From positions 620,001-684,000 of the forward strand of contig NZ_RQGH01000026.1 of NCBI RefSeq assembly GCF_004769635.1: 64,000 nucleotides of DNA. Direction: 5' to 3'. The translations under genes and the position numbers were made by a program. This document shows, piece after piece, positions 28,951 through 37,295 of the stretch. The number at the start of each line of letters is the position of its first letter. The first letter of the stretch is position 1. The notes beneath the pieces are model-generated. The model was not told where the DNA came from and did no database searches. It saw only the letters and a program-made list of their open reading frames with translations. The stretch is from Leptospira jelokensis (GTDB taxonomy: Bacteria; Spirochaetota; Leptospiria; Leptospirales; Leptospiraceae).

Positions 28951-29361
28951 ATGTTAAAAGTCTCTGATCAGATTTCCATCAATGCATCTGTCCAAAAGGT
29001 ATGGGAAATACTTACAAATCCGAAGTTCATCAAAGAATGGGATGATATTCCCGAAAATTATACAGAAGGGTCTTTAAGATTGAATTCTGTTATTGAATGG
29101 GAAGGTCATGCCAAGATGGTAGTGACCGAATTTGAAGAACTAAAAACTTTAAAACTTAAATTGTTTTTACCAAAGCTTAAATTAAATCCTTCAGAATATG
29201 ATGTCAGTTATTGTTATACCATAATTTATGATGCAGGTGTTGTTTTAAAATTCGAAATTGGTGATTTTTCATCACTACCGAATTCCAACGATTACTATGA
29301 AAGTACAATTGAATGGTTGAATACGGCCAAAATTAAAATAAAAGAATTAGCAGAAAGTTAA
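28951..29361 (+). CDS. SRPBCC/START-like domain protein
   Basis: 136 residues from ATG 28951, which follows GAGGGAG; an upstream GTG at 28936 is in frame but overlaps that ribosome site. The N-terminus ISINASVQKVWEILTNPKFIKEWDDIPEN is the helix-grip fold opening of AHSA1/polyketide-cyclase-like proteins, and a long C-terminal helix (STIEWLNTAKIKIKELAES) closes the cavity. Members bind small hydrophobic ligands or act in stress responses; no specific role can be given. Confidence 0.8.
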   Translation: MLKVSDQISINASVQKVWEILTNPKFIKEWDDIPENYTEGSLRLNSVIEWEGHAKMVVTEFEELKTLKLKLFLPKLKLNPSEYDVSYCYTIIYDAGVVLKFEIGDFSSLPNSNDYYESTIEWLNTAKIKIKELAES

Positions 29362-29383
29362 TATAACTTTTGTTTGATTTCAA

Positions 29384-30028
29384 TTAAAGAGTGAGTCTTG
29401 ATTTAATTGCCTTCCCCAAAGTATACTGGTCTGAGTATTCTAAGGTTCCCCCAATTGTGATCCCATGAGCAATCCTTGTGATTTTGATTTCCATAGGTTT
29501 GATCACTGTGGACAAATAAGAAGCCGTAGCATCCCCTTCAAGAGTCGGATTTGTAGCAATCAATACCTCGTTGATTGCACCAGAATCCAATCGGTTCATC
29601 AATTGTTTGATCCGTAATTGTTCCGGACCAATCCCATCTAAAGGGGATATGGCACCATTGAGGACGTGGTATTTTCCAGAATATTCCTTTGTGTTTTCGA
29701 TAAAAAAAATGTCTTCTGGTTGTTCTACAACGCATAGGATTCCATTTTCGCGTCTGTCAGATAAACATATCGAACATACTGGTTCTTCTGTTAATCCGCC
29801 ACACTCATTACAAAATCTAAGTTTGGTTTTTGCCTCTTCGATATTGTCCAACCATGATTGGAAAGAAGTTGGATCCATTCGTAGGATATGAAATCCGATG
29901 CGAGTTGCACTTTTTTTTCCAATGCCTGGTAAACTTGAAAATGATTGGATGAGCTTTTGGAATTGAGGATCAGACAGATGGAAATCCCCCGTCTTTTTGC
30001 ATTTGGTTGAATACACCTTCGAAGTCAC
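29384..30028 (-). CDS. recR: Recombination mediator RecR
   Basis: Up to 214 residues. FSSLPGIGKKSATRIGFHIL is the helix-hairpin-helix, Cys73, 76, 85 and 88 form the zinc site, and CVVEQPEDIFFIENT begins the TOPRIM domain. RecR works with RecF/RecO to load RecA. The start is uncertain: the frame opens with GTG at 30028, inside ybaB, adding about 19 residues not usual in RecR. A ribosome-like GGGGGA lies just before a CTG codon (about 29974) that would give the normal N-terminus LSDPQFQKL. dnaX-ybaB-recR is a classical operon. Confidence 0.93.
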   Translation of the reverse strand: MTSKVYSTKCKKTGDFHLSDPQFQKLIQSFSSLPGIGKKSATRIGFHILRMDPTSFQSWLDNIEEAKTKLRFCNECGGLTEEPVCSICLSDRRENGILCVVEQPEDIFFIENTKEYSGKYHVLNGAISPLDGIGPEQLRIKQLMNRLDSGAINEVLIATNPTLEGDATASYLSTVIKPMEIKITRIAHGITIGGTLEYSDQYTLGKAIKSRLTL

Positions 30029-30341
30029 TTGGATTGAAACCTAAAACATTTTTCATTTCATGTGACATGGCTTCTTTTGCTTTTCGTTGAACTTCATTGG
30101 AGGCAGATAAAATTAAATCTTCTAACATTTTTTTATCATCTGCATTGAACATGATAGGGTTGATATTCAAATTGGTTAGGGTTCCATCTGCGGAAGCAGT
30201 CACCTCCACCATACCGGCACCAGCAGAGGCGGTCACACGGATCTGTGCGAGCCGCTTTTGCAATTCTTCTTGTTTTTCCTTTAGATTTCCAAGTTGCGAA
30301 AAAGCTTCTCGCATTTGTTTCATTTGGTCAAAAATTCCCAT
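29970..30341 (-). CDS. ybaB: YbaB/EbfC nucleoid-associated protein
   Basis: 123 residues: N-terminal helix (MGIFDQMKQMREAFSQLGNLKEK), a central beta-hairpin with MVEVTASADGTLTNLNINP, and a C-terminal helix with LILSASNEVQRKAKEAMSHEM. The family forms DNA-binding dimers. Its 14-base distance from dnaX and its overlap with recR fit the conserved operon. Confidence 0.94.
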   Translation of the reverse strand: MGIFDQMKQMREAFSQLGNLKEKQEELQKRLAQIRVTASAGAGMVEVTASADGTLTNLNINPIMFNADDKKMLEDLILSASNEVQRKAKEAMSHEMKNVLGFNPSDFEGVFNQMQKDGGFPSV

Positions 30342-30355
30342 ACTTACCTTTGGAC

Positions 30356-31855
30356 TTATAAATTTTTAAATTGGTTTGGATCCACTTCCATCCCAGAGAA
30401 TTTTTCTTTTAAAAGTTTTTCCATTTCTTCTTCTGAAGATGTTGGATTGGCACTAGGTTGTGCTTTGTTTGACTCTAATGTTTTTTGGGTCATGGCATTC
30501 GTTTCTAAATTTCCATTCACATTTGATTGCGATTCTACCTTTTGTTTTGCGCTTACTTGTGTTTCGTTTGTTGTTTGTGAGCCTGCCAGTTTTGGATCTT
30601 TTTGATTGGTACTTATGGAAGCTGTTTGGGATGGTATTTGTTTTTTAACCTGTTCCACATTGTCTGGAAGGGCACTAATGTCACCTTGGACCAGTTTGGT
30701 GAGTTCAGAAATTTTAGCTAAAAGGCCAGATACACTTGGTTTTTCTCGGTCCAAAATCAATTTACGAAATTGAATTTCTAAATATACTTTCATCTCGTAA
30801 GAGCTACGAAGTTTCATTAAATTCAATTTTTCGTGGATTGAAAAAATTCGTTCCGCAAGTAAAACCAATATTTCGCGATCAAGTTCCCGATAGTTTTGTT
30901 TTAGTTTTTGGAGGTCTTCTTGGGGAATGTTGATTGATTCTCGGTCAGCTAAATTATCTTTGATGAGTAATAATGAATTTAAAAATTCAATGAAATCCCA
31001 AATGAATTTTCCTAAATCGATACCTGCTTGGAATAAATTTTCCAAGGTTTCAAAAATCTGAGCACTCTGAGAAGAATCAATCAATTGGTTGAAAAAATCG
31101 GTAAAGGTATCAATCCCATGATACCCAATCATTTTACGTAATTTAACACCAGTTAAATTACCATCTGTAAAGATGACAGCTTGTTCCATAAAAGAAAGAG
31201 TATCTCTAACAGATCCATCCCCTTTTTTTGCAATCCAAAACAGTCCTTCCGTATCGTATTTCAAACCTTCTTTAGTGCAAAGGGTTTCAATATAGTTCTG
31301 TAAAACAGTAACCGGTACCTTTCGGAAGTGGAAATCCTGACAACGAGATAAAATGGTTTCTGGTATTTTATGGTATTCGGTAGTCGCTAAAATAAAAACA
31401 ACATGTGCTGGTGGTTCTTCGAGAGTTTTGAGAAGTGCATTGAATGCGGCACCACTCAGCATATGCACCTCATCCAAGATGTAGACTCGGTATTTGCCAC
31501 CCATTGCATTGAATTTTACGTTTTCTCTAAGTTCACGGATGTTATCGACACCGCTATTGGAAGCAGCATCAATTTCAAAAACGTCATTGGAATTTCCTTT
31601 TGTAATCTCCAAACAAGATGTACACTCGTTACAAGGTTCAACGCCATCAGGATTTTCGCAGTTAAGCCTTTTGGCGAGGATTCGTGCAATCGTTGTTTTT
31701 CCCACACCACGTGGTCCAATGAAGATATAGGCGTGGCCTATTTTTTTGGATTTAAATGCGTTTTGTAATGAGCCGACAGCTAGGTCTTGGTAAATCACAT
31801 CTCGAAAGAATTGTGGTCGGTATTTTCGAAAGAGTACTTGGTGGTTTTCGCTCAT
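30356..31855 (-). CDS. dnaX: DNA polymerase III gamma/tau subunit
   Basis: 499-residue AAA+ clamp-loader motor. Walker [14 protein letters not shown], a zinc site ([16 protein letters not shown]), Walker [11 protein letters not shown] and the arginine-finger SRC in ILSRCQDF are intact. The C-terminal quarter (from about residue 395) is low-complexity, rich in Gln, Ser, Thr and Asn, followed by an acidic/hydrophobic tail, a possible tau-like linker. I saw no AAAAAAG slippery site, so a frameshifted gamma form is not evident. Confidence 0.96.
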   Translation of the reverse strand: MSENHQVLFRKYRPQFFRDVIYQDLAVGSLQNAFKSKKIGHAYIFIGPRGVGKTTIARILAKRLNCENPDGVEPCNECTSCLEITKGNSNDVFEIDAASNSGVDNIRELRENVKFNAMGGKYRVYILDEVHMLSGAAFNALLKTLEEPPAHVVFILATTEYHKIPETILSRCQDFHFRKVPVTVLQNYIETLCTKEGLKYDTEGLFWIAKKGDGSVRDTLSFMEQAVIFTDGNLTGVKLRKMIGYHGIDTFTDFFNQLIDSSQSAQIFETLENLFQAGIDLGKFIWDFIEFLNSLLLIKDNLADRESINIPQEDLQKLKQNYRELDREILVLLAERIFSIHEKLNLMKLRSSYEMKVYLEIQFRKLILDREKPSVSGLLAKISELTKLVQGDISALPDNVEQVKKQIPSQTASISTNQKDPKLAGSQTTNETQVSAKQKVESQSNVNGNLETNAMTQKTLESNKAQPSANPTSSEEEMEKLLKEKFSGMEVDPNQFKNL

Positions 31856-31985
31856 GTGATTCTACATTCAACTTTCAGAAAGATTCGAATTTTAGATTTC
31901 CCCTTGAGTATGAAAATTCATGGCCTAGAAGCAATGAAATAATTTCCAAAGGTGAGGGTTTTGCTCGGATTGAAGCGAGAAAAAG

Positions 31986-32072
<87 letters not shown>

Positions 32073-32117
32073 AGTGATTTCTACTGCCTTCCATAAAAAG
32101 AAACGGTCTTTAGAATT

Positions 32118-32558
32118 CTACCTTTTCTCTTTGAAAAAACTCAGAAATTCAAATTTTATGTGAGACTTAGGGATGAGTGTGCATTTCGGAAAATGGTTCA
32201 TAAGGTAAATGGATTCGGTAGTATAAGAGGAAATCCCCTCTCCAGGTTTTGCCGGCACAAAATAAACGACTTCTGGTAGTTTCACTCGGAGGATGGCTCC
32301 TGCACAAAGCAAACATGGTTCCAAAGCTGTGATCAAAATGTGTTCGGTAAGGTACCTACCTTCAATTTTACCAAGTGCCATTTCAATGGCTAAGATTTCG
32401 CTATGTTTTGTAGGATTTAATGTTTGTTCTACGGAATTAAAGGAAGAGGAAACTAAACTTCCATCTTTCGTCATAATTTCCGAATAAGAGGGAATTTCGT
32501 TTTGGTATTTTGAAATTTCTTTGGAGTATCGTTCTAAAAACGATTCATAGAGAAACAC
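32118..32558 (-). CDS. tadA: tRNA-specific adenosine deaminase (TadA-like)
   Basis: 146-residue cytidine/adenosine deaminase fold. The zinc and proton-shuttle motif is H52-S-E54 (usually H-A-E) and the second is P81-C82-L-L-C85. TadA converts A34 to inosine in tRNA-Arg(ACG). Its GTG start at 32558 lies one base past the 3' end of the tRNA-Arg(ACG) gene, i.e. next to its expected substrate. No Shine-Dalgarno is possible outside the tRNA sequence. Other nucleoside deaminases of this family (e.g. guanine deaminase) cannot be excluded, but the tRNA context supports TadA. Confidence 0.85.
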   Translation of the reverse strand: MFLYESFLERYSKEISKYQNEIPSYSEIMTKDGSLVSSSFNSVEQTLNPTKHSEILAIEMALGKIEGRYLTEHILITALEPCLLCAGAILRVKLPEVVYFVPAKPGEGISSYTTESIYLMNHFPKCTLIPKSHIKFEFLSFFKEKR

Positions 32559-32559
32559 G

Positions 32560-32633
32560 CGCGCCCAAGAGGATTTGAACCTCTAACCTTCTGATCCGTA
32601 GTCAGATACTCTATCCAGTTGAGCTATGGGCGC
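32560..32633 (-). tRNA. tRNA-Arg (ACG)
   Basis: Acceptor GCGCCCA (5' end at 32633) pairs with TGGGCGC; discriminator G at 32560; CCA not encoded. The anticodon loop CTACGGA in stem TCTGA/TCAGA gives ACG, the tRNA whose A34 must become inosine to read CGU/CGC/CGA. The T-loop is GGTTCAAATCC. The 3' end of the membrane-protein frame 32583-33014 overlaps it. Confidence 0.96.
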
Positions 32634-33014
32634 AATGAATGCTTGGAGCATTTTTACCCAGTCCGAAAGAACGGGTATCACTATGGTTTTTTGCAAGCGG
32701 ATGGAGTAAATCAAAAATCCCGCAATTCCTAGATAAAGTAGAATGGAAAGCAGGTGGATGGTAGCAGCGAAGTAAAGGCCCACAAAAGGAAGTAGAGACA
32801 GGACCTGAGCGAGTAAAATTCCCAATAAAAACAAACAAGTATTAATTGCAGAGTACAAGGATAGGGTTACAAATTCAGGGAATTGGCGTTTCCAAGTGAA
32901 AATGGGAACCCAGGAGAAATACAAAGGCAACGCCGCAAAAATTTTAGCCGCTTCATCGGTCAGAAGGTAAGCTTTTAGGGTTTGTAATGTTTCTTTGAAC
33001 TGGGTGATTTTCAT
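32583..33014 (-). CDS. Small membrane protein overlapping tRNA-Arg
   Basis: 143 residues from ATG 33014; the frame stays open further up but that part is tRNA-Ser sequence. Three or four hydrophobic segments are visible (FVTLSLYSAINTCLFLLGILLA, LSLLPFVGLYFAATIHLLS, ILLYLGIAGFLIYSI). The last 17 codons read through the 5' half of tRNA-Arg(ACG), giving the typical tRNA-shadow tail LDRVSDYGSEG. No Shine-Dalgarno is seen. It is probably a real membrane protein in a tRNA transcript, possibly with its original C-terminus displaced by the tRNA. I do not recognise a family. Confidence 0.55.
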   Translation of the reverse strand: MKITQFKETLQTLKAYLLTDEAAKIFAALPLYFSWVPIFTWKRQFPEFVTLSLYSAINTCLFLLGILLAQVLSLLPFVGLYFAATIHLLSILLYLGIAGFLIYSIRLQKTIVIPVLSDWVKMLQAFIAPIAQLDRVSDYGSEG

Positions 33015-33025
33015 GGCGGTTACAT

Positions 33026-33112
33026 CGGAGACGCAGGGATTCGAACCCTGGGTACGATTGCTCGTACGACGGTTTAGCAAACCGCTCCTTTCGGCCACTC
33101 AGGCACGTCTCC
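33026..33112 (-). tRNA. tRNA-Ser (GCT)
   Basis: Acceptor GGAGACG (5' end 33112) pairs with CGTCTCC, discriminator G at 33026, no encoded CCA. Anticodon loop TTGCTAA in stem GCGGT/ACCGT gives GCT (codons AGC/AGU). The long variable arm CGTACGAGCAATCGTACC and T-loop GGGTTCGAATCCC are clear. Confidence 0.95.
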
Positions 33113-33119
33113 AGCGACT

Positions 33120-33203
<84 letters not shown>

Positions 33204-33273
33204 AAGAGTACCTATCCGTTATGTTAAATGCGAGTGCAGTGTCAAATGAATATTCATTGAATGGTTCAAGAGA

Positions 33274-34404
33274 ATGGAAAAGTTGCGGATAAAATTAGAA
33301 AAGTGGGTGAATGGAGGTTACTGCCTCGCCCACCATGATGGGCATGCTGTGTTTGTTGAAGGTGGGATCCCAGGAGAGACGGTAGACATAACCCTGTCCA
33401 AACAAGGGAAAAAAGAATGGTTTGGAATTGTCACAACAGTGATTGATCCTTCCCCCTTACGGATTCCATCTGATTGTCCCGTGTATTTAGAATGTGGAGG
33501 TTGCAGTTACCGCCAAATTCCTTATGAGGAAGAGTTAAAAATCAAAACCTCACTCCTCGAGTTTATGTTTCCCAACGTAAAAGGAAAGATAGAAGTTTCT
33601 TTTGGTCCCAGTGAAGGTTATCGGAATAATGTGCAATGGCAGGTGGAAGGGAACCAAATAGGATTTTTTGCAAAAAATTCCCACAGAATCATTCCTAGTT
33701 CCGCAAGTCTTTGTAAAAACGTAGACAAACGTTTGTTAATTGATAAATACAATGGATTTTGGAAGGAAAATCAAGCTCCAAGATCGAAATGGAATCAAAA
33801 ACAAATTTCTTTACGTTTATCGCAAGACAAAGTGGTTTTGTATGATGTAGAAGAGACAAAGATTCATTTTTTGAATACAAAGTTAACGGTTCCTAAAAAA
33901 GGATTTTTCCAAATCAATCAGTTTTTATTGGAATCATGGATCCAAACCATCCAGAAACTCCTTCCGATCGATGCAGATGTTTTGGAACTCTTTTGTGGCT
34001 GTGGGACAATTGGCATTGCCCTCCGTGATCAAATCAAATCCCTTTATGGGATCGAATCCCATGACAAAAGTATACAGTATGCAAAACAAAATGCGAAAGC
34101 CAATGGAGTCAATTCGTTCGTTTATGATGTGATGGATTTGTATTTAAAACCTTTGCCCAAAAATTTGGACAGGTATTCCACATGGCTTGTCAATCCTCCA
34201 AGGGCAGGTCTTTCGAAAGGACTGATGGAAAGTATATCCCATTTGCAACCCAAAACCTTTGTTTATTCCAGTTGTAACCCGAGCACTCTGCGTAGGGACA
34301 TCACGTCTTTAGAGGAGCTTGGATACAAGATGGACAGTTTGTACTTATTTGATTTTTTTCCAAGGACCAATCATTATGAAGTTCTTGTGAGGTTACAAAA
34401 ATAA
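33274..34404 (+). CDS. RNA m5U methyltransferase (RlmD/RumA-TrmA family)
   Basis: 376 residues: an N-terminal TRAM-like beta-domain (to about residue 60), a [4Fe-4S] site from Cys68, Cys74, Cys77 and Cys147, and a SAM methyltransferase domain with VLELFCGCGTIGIAL. NPPRAGLSKG and the catalytic-cysteine motif YSSCNPSTLRRD are near the C-terminus. It methylates uridine-5 in 23S rRNA or tRNA; the iron-sulphur site favours RlmD-like enzymes. It is slightly shorter than E. coli RlmD. It is divergent from the tRNA cluster. Confidence 0.88.
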   Translation: MEKLRIKLEKWVNGGYCLAHHDGHAVFVEGGIPGETVDITLSKQGKKEWFGIVTTVIDPSPLRIPSDCPVYLECGGCSYRQIPYEEELKIKTSLLEFMFPNVKGKIEVSFGPSEGYRNNVQWQVEGNQIGFFAKNSHRIIPSSASLCKNVDKRLLIDKYNGFWKENQAPRSKWNQKQISLRLSQDKVVLYDVEETKIHFLNTKLTVPKKGFFQINQFLLESWIQTIQKLLPIDADVLELFCGCGTIGIALRDQIKSLYGIESHDKSIQYAKQNAKANGVNSFVYDVMDLYLKPLPKNLDRYSTWLVNPPRAGLSKGLMESISHLQPKTFVYSSCNPSTLRRDITSLEELGYKMDSLYLFDFFPRTNHYEVLVRLQK

Positions 34405-34407
34405 ACA

Positions 34408-34436
34408 ACCAACTCACATCGAAAAGGTGAGTTGGT
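34408..34436 (-). terminator. Hairpin between converging genes
   Basis: ACCAACTCAC (34408-34417) pairs perfectly with GTGAGTTGGT (34427-34436). Read on the reverse strand it is followed by TTGTTTATTTTTG, so it best serves the small membrane-protein gene 34464-34664, and perhaps both genes. Confidence 0.75.
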
Positions 34437-34463
34437 GAAAGTGAATTGAAATGCTTCTCTCTC

Positions 34464-34664
34464 TTATTTTCCTTTTGTGGAAATTTTGAAAGGTAAATAA
34501 GCGGGACAAAATCCAATGGCAGATGTGGCAATCATCACAAGTCCAATGATAAATAAAACGATGGCTGTGGTTCCTTCAACAACTCCACCTAGGTACAACC
34601 CACCTAACACAAGTCCTACAACAACTCGAATGATTCGATCATACAATCCCATATTTTGAAACAT
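34464..34664 (-). CDS. DUF2892 small inner-membrane protein
   Basis: 66 residues from ATG 34664, with AGGAG seven bases upstream (a TTG six bases earlier is not needed). NMGLYDRIIRVVVGLVL is the YgaP-like DUF2892 opening, followed by two hydrophobic helices and IGFCPAYLPFKIST. The conserved G-x-C-P-x-Y/L matches the family. Such proteins often accompany rhodanese or sulphur genes, but none is adjacent here. Confidence 0.85.
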   Translation of the reverse strand: MFQNMGLYDRIIRVVVGLVLGGLYLGGVVEGTTAIVLFIIGLVMIATSAIGFCPAYLPFKISTKGK

Positions 34665-34707
34665 AACCAATCTCCTTTCCCAATCAGACGAAAGGATTAC
34701 AGAAATT

Positions 34708-35586
34708 CTATTTATTTTTTTCTAACCACTCTAAGATGAGTTTGGTGACTTCTTCCCGTTTTTCCCAATGGAGGAAATGGCCGGCATGATCAAACCCAAT
34801 TTTACGAAATCCCCTTGGGAAATCGGTTTCATCCAGAAGGTGTTCGAATAAATTTTTATGGAAACAACCATCGTTCAAACCATAAAGGACTTGGGTTGGA
34901 ACCGTCACATGGGTGTCAAAAATCCCAACAATACTTTCTCTTCCTGATTCTGTGAACAAATCATTCAGGTTTCGATAATAGGCAAGGGCAGAAGAAAGGA
35001 TCCCTGGGTTTTGGAAATTGGCTTTGATTTCTGCCAAGTGGTCTTGGTTCGGAGTGAAACCCGGCGACCAGTCTTTCCACAAAAAATCAACCAATGCAAA
35101 TTGATTGGATCTGATCGTTAACTCAGCAATGTATGGAATTTGGAAGAGTGCCACATACCAAGAATGGATGGTTTGGAGTGGTGCCCATAAAAAAGAGTCT
35201 TGGAACGTTTTGAGAAGTGGAACTCCCAAACTTGTGATGGATTTGATTCGATTGGGGTAGTACATCCCAGCAGCATAGGCAATGATTGCTCCCCAATTGT
35301 GGCCTACTAAATGGACGGAATCAAAACGACGGTCTTCCATCCATCCAAGGATGTCATTCACCAAATCCACAACATGGAGTTTGTTAGCATGGGATATTGT
35401 GGAGGCTTCGTAACCTCGCATAACGGGCGCAATGCACTGGAATCCTTTTTTCCCAATGGTTTCCATTATGGGTGAAAAAGTTTTGTGGTTATCCGGAAAG
35501 CCGTGTAAAAAGAGAACAGGATCCCCAGATCCAGTTTCCAATGTGGTAAAAACAGTAGAAGAATTTCTAATTTCCGAATGGTGCAT
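34708..35586 (-). CDS. Alpha/beta hydrolase, epoxide-hydrolase/dehalogenase type, with Asn at the nucleophile
   Basis: 292 residues. LFLHGFPDNHKTF is the oxyanion region; the nucleophile elbow is VGHNWGAI, so the usual Asp (GHDWG) or Ser is Asn97. The cap domain (about residues 125-220) and the C-terminal GFDHAGHFLHWE with the catalytic histidine are normal. The Asn codon AAT is clear. Either it is inactive or it deamidates to Asp, or it has another activity. It overlaps the LpqC-like esterase by 20 bases and follows it on the same strand. Confidence 0.82.
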   Translation of the reverse strand: MHHSEIRNSSTVFTTLETGSGDPVLFLHGFPDNHKTFSPIMETIGKKGFQCIAPVMRGYEASTISHANKLHVVDLVNDILGWMEDRRFDSVHLVGHNWGAIIAYAAGMYYPNRIKSITSLGVPLLKTFQDSFLWAPLQTIHSWYVALFQIPYIAELTIRSNQFALVDFLWKDWSPGFTPNQDHLAEIKANFQNPGILSSALAYYRNLNDLFTESGRESIVGIFDTHVTVPTQVLYGLNDGCFHKNLFEHLLDETDFPRGFRKIGFDHAGHFLHWEKREEVTKLILEWLEKNK

Positions 35587-36586
35587 TGTTAACCAACTTT
35601 TCTTTAGATTCGGCCTTTCGGAAAAATTGTATCACAATCTCTCTAGCATCCAAGTCCTTACTCAAATAACCGTATTGTTTTTCATTTTGGTAGTAAAAGC
35701 CATTTGGCCAAATATGACCGCCACCTGGGATCAAATACCCTTCTACGACTTCTTCGTGCATACAATCGGTCAATTTTGTGTATTCGATATCTCGTTTCCA
35801 AAATTGGTTGAGATGCCTTTTTTTGCCTTTTGCCTCTGTTTTACAGGAAAAACCTTTACTCCAAAATTTTAGAGAATCGGCAAAAGACAAAACCTCACCG
35901 GCAGGGATACGGTCTGCATTCGGCGTCATATCTTTTGGAATGGAAACGGTTCCTCCATGAATGGGGATCACATCGTCTGCTGTTCCCATGATAAAACCAA
36001 TGGATTTTGTAGGTGGAGTTGGGCAAATATCCACAATTCCTTTTGACGTTACGGCGGCCACTGAATACCCAGATCGAAATAAATCTTGTGCTTCGCATAA
36101 CAGACGCTGTGTCATAAATCCACCATTGGAAATTCCAACTGCATGGATGCGACTGTAATCAACTGGAATCTGTTTGTCCAAAAACTGTACCATATCCCGA
36201 AAAAATAATACATCTTTTGTATTCCGTTTGTCTGTTAACGAGTGGGGGATATTCCTTCCGTCATTCCACCTGTTTGCAAATCCATCTGGGTATACGGCAA
36301 TAAAGCCGTATTCTTCTGCCTTTTCCGACATTCGAGATAAATAAATCATCCCTTCTCCACTCCCACCACCACCATGTAAAATAAATACAATGGGCAGTCG
36401 CGAGTTGGATTTATTTTTCGGAATGTAATAACGGAAAGTACGAATGATCCCATCGGAAACAATGGATTCCAATGTATGGTCTTTCACTGGTACCACGGAG
36501 GGTAAGGATTTACAAAAAAAAGTAAAGGGAATCGTAAACATAAGAATCTGTGTGAAACGAAAAATTTTCTGTAACACCAGAGTCAT
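35567..36586 (-). CDS. LpqC/PHB-depolymerase-like esterase, exported
   Basis: 339 residues. An N-terminal hydrophobic segment (ILMFTIPFTFFCKS) gives a signal peptide or an atypical lipobox. FILHGGGGSGEGM is the oxyanion site, the nucleophile is in GISNGGF, and MGTADDVIP and GGGHIWP carry the acid and histidine. The family hydrolyses polyhydroxyalkanoates, feruloyl or acetyl esters; substrate here unknown. Its start overlaps the stop of the WbuC-like gene as ATGA. Confidence 0.85.
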   Translation of the reverse strand: MTLVLQKIFRFTQILMFTIPFTFFCKSLPSVVPVKDHTLESIVSDGIIRTFRYYIPKNKSNSRLPIVFILHGGGGSGEGMIYLSRMSEKAEEYGFIAVYPDGFANRWNDGRNIPHSLTDKRNTKDVLFFRDMVQFLDKQIPVDYSRIHAVGISNGGFMTQRLLCEAQDLFRSGYSVAAVTSKGIVDICPTPPTKSIGFIMGTADDVIPIHGGTVSIPKDMTPNADRIPAGEVLSFADSLKFWSKGFSCKTEAKGKKRHLNQFWKRDIEYTKLTDCMHEEVVEGYLIPGGGHIWPNGFYYQNEKQYGYLSKDLDAREIVIQFFRKAESKEKLVNNAPFGN

Positions 36587-37056
36587 ACAAATAGAGACTC
36601 AAAATACTTGATGGTTTCTTGTACTTTTTCATTTCCCTCTAACGGGTATTTGGCGTGGAATTCTTTGTCAACCGTTGGGTCATAAGGTCCGGACTTCCCT
36701 TCGAAACAAACTGCCGTTTCAGATAAACAAACCAAACTATGCCAAACACCTGGTTGTAAATCAATGCCTCGTTTTGGGCCTTTGGAAGAAAGTTTATGGT
36801 ATTCTTGGATCTCTCCATTTTCCCGAAAGATCAAAAAACCGATTTCACCTTCGAGTACAACAAAGGTTTCTGGTTTTGGATCCGATAAATGTCTGTGAGG
36901 TGGGATATATGTGTCTTTTGATAATACGTTGAGAAACCTTTGGTACACTTCCTCTTGATTGTGGAAGTTGTGGTTTGTTCGTTTTCGTTCTGCGTGTTTT
37001 GCTTTTGTGACGAGGGATCCGATTAAATCGGAATCAATGATTTGTATTTCCTGCAA
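36583..37056 (-). CDS. WbuC-family cupin
   Basis: 157 residues. IPPHRHLSDPKPETFVVLEGEIGFLIF is a cupin with HxH and Glu metal ligands, and LQPGVWHSLVCL supplies the last histidine. The N-terminal part (LVTKAKHAERKRTNHNFHN) matches WbuC proteins found with O-antigen genes. The start is TTG at 37056 with GGAAGG five bases upstream, inside the 3' end of the bfd-like gene (23-base overlap). Its substrate is unknown. Confidence 0.82.
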   Translation of the reverse strand: MQEIQIIDSDLIGSLVTKAKHAERKRTNHNFHNQEEVYQRFLNVLSKDTYIPPHRHLSDPKPETFVVLEGEIGFLIFRENGEIQEYHKLSSKGPKRGIDLQPGVWHSLVCLSETAVCFEGKSGPYDPTVDKEFHAKYPLEGNEKVQETIKYFESLFV

Positions 37057-37225
37057 GTTGACCTTCCAATTCCTGCTCGATGAAGGCTAACATATCCGGA
37101 ACACATGCCGTACACGTATCAGCCGCTCCCATCTCACGGGCGACTTCTAGTATGGGGCGGTTCGTTTCTTTGACAACATTTAAGATAGTTTCAAAGAAAA
37201 CTTCTGCACAGTGACACTTGATCAT
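37034..37225 (-). CDS. BFD-like [2Fe-2S] protein
   Basis: 63 residues from ATG 37225. C-H-C near the N-terminus (MIKCHCAEVF) and C-T-A-C later (ADTCTACVPDM) form the four-cysteine site of bacterioferritin-associated ferredoxin domains. In other bacteria Bfd releases iron from bacterioferritin and is induced by iron limitation. The palindrome CTGAGAATCAG at 37230-37240 directly precedes the start codon and resembles part of an iron-regulator site. No bacterioferritin gene is adjacent. Confidence 0.82.
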   Translation of the reverse strand: MIKCHCAEVFFETILNVVKETNRPILEVAREMGAADTCTACVPDMLAFIEQELEGQLAGNTNH

Positions 37226-37229
37226 GGTT

Positions 37230-37240
37230 CTGAGAATCAG
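37230..37240. promoter_or_regulatory. Fur-like palindrome before the bfd-like gene
   Basis: CTGAGAATCAG is a perfect palindrome around GAA, five bases upstream of the ATG. The same core TGAGAATCA occurs in the leader of the haem-uptake operon (61486-61498). A wider TGAGAA/TTCTCA repeat spans 37231-37254. Regulatory role is inferred. Confidence 0.4.
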
Positions 37241-37295
37241 TCTCGAAGTTCTCAAAAAAACTGACAAGTACTTTTGGGGAGAAAAAAGGAGATTT

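Noticed and set aside
30356..31855. Programmed -1 frameshift in dnaX
   Set aside because: No AAAAAAG-type slippery heptamer in the right frame; the closest, CAAAAAG near 30599, is out of register.
33015..33098. N-terminal extension of the membrane protein 32583-33014
   Set aside because: The extra codons are the tRNA-Ser(GCT) gene read in another sense; the ATG at 33014 is the first start outside it.
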